Source of the DNA: Gossypium raimondii
Taxonomy: Eukaryota; Streptophyta; Magnoliopsida; Malvales; Malvaceae
DNA length: 64,000 bases
Reading direction: 5' to 3'
Assembly (NCBI RefSeq): GCF_025698545.1
Contig: NC_068575.1
Location: forward strand, 60,707,980 to 60,771,979
Both the position numbers and the translations under genes were made by a program. The notes beneath the pieces were generated by a model that saw only the letters and a program-made list of their open reading frames with translations, was not told where the DNA came from and did not search any database. Positions 58,406-64,000 of the stretch are shown here, one piece after another (positions within the stretch are counted from its first letter, which is position 1; each line of letters opens with the position of its first letter).

Positions 58406-59029
58406 GATTTACTTCATGAATCGCATCTCAACAATGTTTTCTGTATTCCTTCATTTCAATATTTACCCCATGAATCATATTATAAAAAGCTTAATACATA
58501 ATTTAATATTTGAGTTTGGTCTTTAAGTTTTTTTTCGTTTAATGTGAAATTTATATTTAACAAAATTTATAAATTTTGATATTTAAAGCTAACAATGTTA
58601 ATTTTAACTGTTTAAATTCAAGTTTTAGAGCTGATTTAATTAAAATTCATAATTAGCTAATATTATTAGTAATAAATTTCATCCAATCAACTCTAAAACC
58701 TTAATTAAATCACATTCATTTGACTACTTTTTGACAAATTAAATGTAAAATTAAACAAAGTCACAATTATACTAATTTTTTCTATTAACAAAATAATAAA
58801 AATTTAAATACAATAATATTAGCAATTAACTTTTATTAAATTGACCCTAAACTAAAATTAAGAACTAAAAAATTAACATTGTTACCTTTGAATACTAAAA
58901 TATATTACTTTTGTCAAATACTAAATTCGATAATAAAAAAAAGACATAAGAATCATGTTACCACAGTAAGATAAATTGTCAAACTTAGATTATTAGATAA
59001 ATGAGAAATAATTTATGTTATGTAACATG

Positions 59030-59515
59030 TTCATGAGTCGGGCTACTCATCCAAGCTTGAAGACCTGTCCAAATTTTGGAAGGGTTTGGGTAAAAATATT
59101 AGGCCTGAAAAATAAGCTTGGGTAAAAAAATTAGGCTCGTTTAAAATATGGATCGGGCTTGAGTTTTAACATTTAAGGCCTGACCTAGCCCGTTTTAAAG
59201 TTTATAATATTTTATATTATGTTATTTTTATATATTATGTCATTCATAACTCATTAAAAAAATAAACCTATACTAAATATATAATATTACTCTAATGTAA
59301 ACATTAAAATAATATTAAGATGACTATATAAAAAAATTAATAAATAAAAAATATTAAATTAAAATAATATAAATACTTTTTAAAAAATTGAAAATAACAT
59401 GAGCGGGTTTGGACAAAATTTTAGACCTATATATCAGGGTGGACCAAGCTTGGACAAGTATAAAGTATGTTGATATCATACTTTGACTTGATTTGACTCG
59501 ACCTATGAACACCTC
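59030..59515. mobile_element. MITE-like palindromic element, copy 2
   Basis: Same family and orientation as 2280-2815. It shares GGAAGGGTTTGGGTAAAAAT-type starts, the core ATTATGTTATTTTTATATAT and the GGGTTTGGACAAAATTTTAG block, and ends CCTATGAACACCTCC. Left and right ends are imperfect inverted repeats. No coding sequence is seen. Confidence 0.6.
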
Positions 59516-60386
59516 CAATGTTGTCACTGAAATTTATTAAACTTCTCAATATTTTTTTTTTGAATAAACTTCTCACTAGTTATTAAAGCTAAAATCAATC
59601 CTAAAATGGGTCCATTTCTTGGAAGGAAATTAAAATAACCTAAAATGGGTCCATTTTTTAAAAGGAAATTAAAATAATTTATTGTAAAATAAAAGGATTA
59701 TAATTAAAATAAGGAAAAGAAAAAGATATATGCAGGATTTCTATAATTTTTGATAGCAAATAAAAATTCATTAAGCTAATAAAAAGGATTACAAATTATA
59801 TGAAAATCATAAAGTGACAGTCCCGTAAGTTCACGGACTGTCGTGATCAGCACTTGGATTTTTTTGTTTTCAATTAAGTTTAAAAGTTATATTTAAGATT
59901 TTTGCGACTATATGATTTTAGGATATAAGATTTTAGGGTTGGATTTTAAAGTTATAAAATTTTATAAAAAGATTGAATTAATTTTTAAATAACTTAAATT
60001 AAAAATAATAATAATTGGCTCACGTTTGTCCTTGAGCTAAGTCTCATCCCAAATTATAACCGATCGGGGCAAAGGATAATCAAAGCTTAGATAAATTAAG
60101 AACAAACTGATTTCCAGACAAGTACGATGAAAAGACATGTTCCAAATTCTAGTGCCAAGTCCACAACATTATCCAGTAAACTACGACTACAGCTACTTAT
60201 CTCTTCAAGCAAATCACTGCCATTCATATATAATATGAGCAGTCAATTGCTATGGTTCGGTACTGGCGACCTGTATCGAACCATCTATGCAAAAATAAAA
60301 CAAGTTCAAACCAACACAAAAATGGGCTAGCCTTATTTGAGGTGGAACACAGCTCACTGACACAAAATAATTAAGGACCTGGTGGT

Positions 60387-61154
60387 CTACTTGACAAGAA
60401 AACCAGCATCCACCACCAAGTCATGTCCGGTAATAAGTTCGGAATCCTGTGACGCAAGAAACACCACAGCATCAGCAACATGCTTCGCTTTCAGCACCAC
60501 CCCTTTCAACCGTGCGTAGGGCTCAAACAACTGCTCCACCTCCGCCTCCGTCCCCAGGTAACGATAGAGTAATGGGGTTCCCACAATGAACGGCGACACA
60601 CTGTTCACCCTAATCCCATGCTCTCCAAGTTGTTTGCTTGCCGATCTCATCAATCCAATCACCGCATGCTTCGACATGCTATAATCAGTGTCCCTTTCAC
60701 TACCGCAGCTAGCATTCGTGCTCGCCGTACAAATGATGCTTCCTCTCACGTTCAGTTCCACCATGGCTCGTGCGGCGTGTTTCACACAAGCAGCCATGCC
60801 GCGGACATTGACGGTGAAAAGGCGGTCAAACGCTGCGAAGTCTAGTTCAAGGACGGTTTGAATTGAGTTGCTAACTGTCCCAGCGTTACTAAACATGATG
60901 TCGAGGCTCCCGTAGTTTTGAACCGTCGATTGGACTAAATTTTTTACTTGTTCTTCATCGGTAACATCACAGTGCATGTATGAACACTTATTTGAACCGA
61001 TGGCTTCGACTACTTTTTGGCCTAATTCATCTTGGATATCAGCGATCACGATCATACGGGCACCATGGACGGCGAAATGATGGACGGTGGCTTCTCCGAT
61101 GCCGCTTGCTCCGCCGGTGATTATGGCTACCTTGCCTTCTAGCTTGTTGGACAT
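60387..61154 (-). CDS. classical short-chain dehydrogenase/reductase, SDR copy 2 (255 aa)
   Basis: Intron-free, 255 aa, a close paralogue of copy 1 (most of the first 140 residues are identical). TGGASGIG at 13-20, Asp39, CDV at 62-64, NAG at 90-92, Ser145, Tyr158 and Lys162 (YSMSK) are all in place, so it should be active. Differences are concentrated in the segment after the catalytic Ser (TNASCGSERD against VASSTAGEMN) and in the 190-212 loop (FIVGTPLLYRYLGTEAEVEQ against SAVGTPLLCGYFGKEVEEVE). These line the substrate pocket in SDRs, so substrate range may have shifted. Upstream sequence shares the order TGCAT, TTTGCTTAT, ATTGTC, CTCTACA-ATG with copy 1. Confidence 0.94.
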   Translation of the reverse strand: MSNKLEGKVAIITGGASGIGEATVHHFAVHGARMIVIADIQDELGQKVVEAIGSNKCSYMHCDVTDEEQVKNLVQSTVQNYGSLDIMFSNAGTVSNSIQTVLELDFAAFDRLFTVNVRGMAACVKHAARAMVELNVRGSIICTASTNASCGSERDTDYSMSKHAVIGLMRSASKQLGEHGIRVNSVSPFIVGTPLLYRYLGTEAEVEQLFEPYARLKGVVLKAKHVADAVVFLASQDSELITGHDLVVDAGFLVK

Positions 61155-61427
61155 TGTAGAGCGTTGATGTTGATATTCGGTGACGCTATCAAGCAGACAA
61201 TAATTATAAGCAAAGCTGAAAGCACCGTTAGATGCATTAAAAACACCAAAGAAAATGTTAAAGAAAAAACCTTACGCTATCATTTTCATGTTTTTATGTA
61301 ATTAAAATACTTACAGCGTGTTTGGTTGGTTGTAATAACCAACTGAATCAGCCGTTAGCCATTCAGACCTCATTCGTTGATTTCAACTTAACTGATATTC
61401 AATGATGTGATTTTTTTAATTGGTATA

Positions 61428-62325
61428 ATTTTATATTTAGTCTTTAATATTTATACATTTTATCAATTAGATCCTCAAATACATATACTAAATATAATTA
61501 TATTTATATTTAAACACATATAATTAAATCATGATAAACATATATGTAAATTTGTGATTTTATAAACTTCATTTATGATGCTACTAATAACATCCTCAAC
61601 AGAGGAATCTAATTTTCCTATGAAACCTAACAAATAATTAACAAATAAGAAAAAAGTTTCCCATAAGCCTTTTTTATATATCATCATCTTTTGCATTCTT
61701 CTCAATTTAAAGAATTGTGTAATAATATGTACTTATCTCTAAGCATAAAATTTATTGAAATTTTTATCTTCACCTAATTTGTATGCAATTTATTAAAAAA
61801 GATGTAAATTGCTTGGATTTTAAATTTTCTAACTTGAATTTTAGATTTTTATTTATTTTTAGATACATATTTTTATAATTTATAATTTCCTTTATAATTT
61901 AAAATATATATAAATTTTATATATTTTCTCTTAAATTTTTAAACATTTTATAAAATAGATCGTCACATTATCGATGCCATGTGTCCTATATTTAACTCTG
62001 TTACAAAAAAATATATCAAAATCTTTGATGGAATGAAAATTTAGGTTCAATTTGGGATAATGTGTCAAGTTGGGGACTAAATGCATATTTGAACCTTACA
62101 GTTATAATTAAATACAAACACATAATTATTATATATAAAATAGATATAAATAATATTATATTTCGTACTTTTTCATAATATATAATTTATATTTAGTTAT
62201 ATGTATTTGAGGATCAAATTGATAGAGTTTGTAAGTATGAAGGATTAAATTTCTTAAATTATTTAAAATTATGATCAAATTGATAAAATATACAAATATT
62301 AAAAACTAAATATGTTATTGTAGCC
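61428..62325. repeat. large imperfect inverted repeat between SDR copies
   Basis: The left arm (61428-61507, with ATTTAGTCTTTAATATTTAT and TTAGATCCTCAAATACATAT) is the reverse complement of the right arm (about 62185-62325, with TATGTATTTGAGGATCAAAT and ATATTAAAAACTAAATATG). The right arm holds a partial second copy. The spacer is AT-rich. It is a probable non-autonomous element. Confidence 0.6.
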
Positions 62326-62385
62326 GTTAAAAAAAGGTCACATCATCACTTCTCCATTCTATTAAATACTTAATTGAGTGAAATT

Positions 62386-62613
62386 GTTAAACTATCCCAG
62401 TGTTACTGAACATGATATCGAGCCGCCTATAATGCATGTATGAACACCAATGTGAACCGATGGATTCGACTACTTCTTGGCCTAATGATCTTGGATGTCG
62501 GCGATCACGATCAATGGGCACCGTGGACGGCAAAATGATGGGAGGTAGCTTCTCCGGTGCGGCTTGCTCCACTGGTGATTATGGCTACTTAGCCTTGTAG
62601 CTTGTTTTGACAT
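62386..62613 (-). pseudogene. SDR pseudogene fragment (copy 3)
   Basis: The minus strand from 62613 begins like the other SDR copies (ATGTCAAAACAAGCTACAAG against ATGTCCAACAAGCTAGAAGG) but has an extra base near the start. It continues through the Rossmann glycine region and GQEVVESIGSHWCSYMH, then jumps straight to RLDIMFSNTGIV. About 20 codons (the CDVTDEEQV...QNYG part) are deleted, further small indels occur, and everything after the NAG motif (here NTG) is missing. It is a truncated, non-functional duplicate. Confidence 0.88.
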
Positions 62614-63232
62614 TGTAGATGCGGACAATAATGATAAGCAATGAAGCACAAGAAAACACCAAAGAAAAATGTCGAATAAAAAAAAGTTATGATTAATTGT
62701 AATGCATTTAGTATTGTTTATCTTATGTATTTATGTGTTTAAATTTCGTTTTACTCACAATTTAATCTATTTTTTTATTTTAATGACGTACATATTTCAT
62801 GTGTTAATATGATTAATTACTTTCAAACTATACGCTTTATTATTTATTGTATGTTATTTTTAAACACACATTTGTATCTAAATCTATGATTTCCACATGC
62901 ATACACATGCGATAGGATTTCTAGTCTTATATATTTGATTTGGTTTTATTTTATTTTTCACTTTCGTGGTTAGTCAAAGTTTTTTTTTTGTGAGAGTATA
63001 GGTAAGTATTGGGTACACAACCTTAAAAATTGACATGTTTTTTTTAAATATATATATTTTAATATTTAATTATACCCTTATAATACACTTGCTAATCCTT
63101 AACCTTGCAAAATCTAAAACTCTATCAATAATGTATCAACTACTTTTCCGGAAAAATATGTAATTGTCATATTGTCACTACTTTTTGTTGTTAAGTTGAA
63201 TATATCTTATTATGTGCTTGATATATTGAAAA
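62614..63232. other. AT-rich spacer
   Basis: No gene or repeat is recognised. Confidence 0.4.
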
Positions 63233-63870
63233 AGAGTTAAATGTACCATACATCCTTAAATTATAATTTTATTTTAAATTTATTCTTAAATTTTAAAATA
63301 TTCTAATTACATCTTTAAATTATCAAGGTTATATCAATAAGGTTTTTCCATTACTAAAATAGTTAATTTAATCTGTTAAATAAGATGTCAAATCTTATAT
63401 GGCATAGTTTAAAATAAAAGTTTTAAAAATGAATATTGTAAAAATCTTAATTTTGAGATTTTCAATTTTTTACAAAAGCTTTATTGCTCACTCTTTCTTT
63501 TTTAGTTTTACTTTATTTTTAGTTTTTATTTTTAAAGGTTATGCGACAACATTATATTTTTTTAATTTTCATTTTAAATAATGCTACATAAGATTAGATA
63601 TATGATTTAACAGTTAAATTAACGGTTTTAATAATTAAAGGACATGATTGACATAACATCGATAGTTTGATAATGTAATTAGAATATTTTGAAGTTTGAG
63701 GGCCAATTTAAAATGAGGGTCATAGTTTTGAGATGTTTGGTGCAATTAACTCATTAAAAAAATATATCTATGCTTTTCTGGGTAAATTGTATCATACATC
63801 TTTAAAGTATAGCTTCCATTCTTATTTGATCTCAAAATTTAAAAGGTAATTAGGTCCATAAACCATTGAT
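63233..63870. repeat. inverted repeat with a third partial arm
   Basis: The left arm (63233-63405) and right arm (about 63578-63755) are reverse complements over about 170 bp: AAATATTCTAATTACAT in the left arm faces ATGTAATTAGAATATTT in the right. A third, partial arm in the left-arm sense follows at about 63785-63870 (TACATCTTTAAAGTATA). It lies just downstream of the fourth SDR gene. Confidence 0.65.
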
Positions 63871-63915
63871 ATCATATCAACCTATTCCTTTTTAACTAAA
63901 AAGGGTTGAAAAACA

Positions 63916-64000
63916 TTAGGGTGCTGAAGGGTGAAACCTGCCATCTACAACCAGATTATGGCCAGTGATAAATTGAGACTCCTCGCTAGCAAGGAACAGA
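63916..64000 (-). CDS. 3' end of a fourth SDR gene (partial)
   Basis: The minus-strand frame entering from the right edge reads LFLASEESQFITGHNLVVDG and then RFHPSAP before a TAA at 63918-63916. This is the standard SDR C-terminus (LFLAS-(D/E)-(D/E)-S-x-(F/L)-ITGH-(D/N)-LVVDG). It differs from copies 1 and 2 at many positions (EESQF against QDSEL; the tail RFHPSAP is unlike theirs), so it is a more distant paralogue. The rest lies outside the window; whether it is intact cannot be seen. Confidence 0.85.
   Translation of the reverse strand, partial: LFLASEESQFITGHNLVVDGRFHPSAP

Larger units (their letters stand above)
57771..60386. other. spacer between SDR copies 1 and 2
   Basis: The first 100 bp upstream of SDR copy 1 match the region upstream of copy 2. 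A minus-strand frame at 57791-58030 lies in this promoter/leader and is probably not coding. LINE and MITE pieces follow and are listed separately. The remainder is AT-rich. Confidence 0.4.

Noticed and set aside
57234-60845. Related antisense frames at 57234-57455 and 60618-60845 opposite both SDR genes.
   Set aside because: Their similarity follows from the paralogous sense genes. They have no independent motif.
1-64000. CRISPR arrays, operons or prokaryotic insertion sequences.
   Set aside because: None is present. The tandem repeats seen (1-400, 3142-3342, 41836-42450) have no spacers of CRISPR type, and the genes are spliced plant genes.

Overview
The window is nuclear DNA of a flowering plant. 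Genes have short introns with GT/AG borders, the intergenic space is very AT-rich, and the protein families are plant-specific (PRE/ILI helix-loop-helix, IQD calmodulin binders, ABCA2-type half transporter, RTM2-like small heat-shock protein). Several repeat families look like those I know from cotton and its relatives, so a Malvaceae dicot, perhaps Gossypium, is my guess; that part is inference.

Layout. 1-20 kb: two small PRE-type HLH regulators (4439-4934 and 15653-16666) in the same orientation in gene-poor DNA. Related LTR sequence lies to their left (1-718, plus) and right (17992-19029, minus, a solo LTR with a perfect 5-bp target duplication); a second long solo-LTR-like block is at 5657-7812. 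20-27 kb: a MITE-like element with a SINE-like insert, then VPS29 (21910-23820, retromer) converging on a secreted aldose 1-epimerase (26858-25474), with a LINE remnant between them. 28-41 kb: a broken 3' fragment of an ABCA transporter gene (28107-29629), a 1.3-kb inverted repeat built of tRNA-like units, a SINE, and the intact 16-exon ABCA2-type gene (35176-40379). 41-46 kb: an IQD gene on the minus strand (44995-41332) with a 14-unit tandem repeat in its last exon. 46-50 kb: repeats, including a PIF/Harbinger transposase remnant. 50-55 kb: an intron-free gene of unknown function (50069-51244) and an RTM2-like HSP20 protein (53694-54409). 57-64 kb: a tandem array of classical short-chain dehydrogenase/reductases on the minus strand: two intact (57770-56997, 61154-60387), one pseudogene (62613-62386) and the tail of a fourth cut by the window edge.

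The genes do not form a pathway, as expected in a plant genome; the only functional groupings are local duplications (PRE pair, ABCA pair, SDR array). I see no CRISPR, operon or defence system. The points most worth a second look are the inverted repeat of tRNA-like units (29960-31245), the unidentified ORF-bearing segment spliced into the ABCA pseudogene (28163-28345), the GC-AG intron in ABCA2, the repeat expansion in the IQD protein, and the SDR array. Exon borders were set by reading splice sites and protein continuity by eye; family names come from memory of the families, not from a search.
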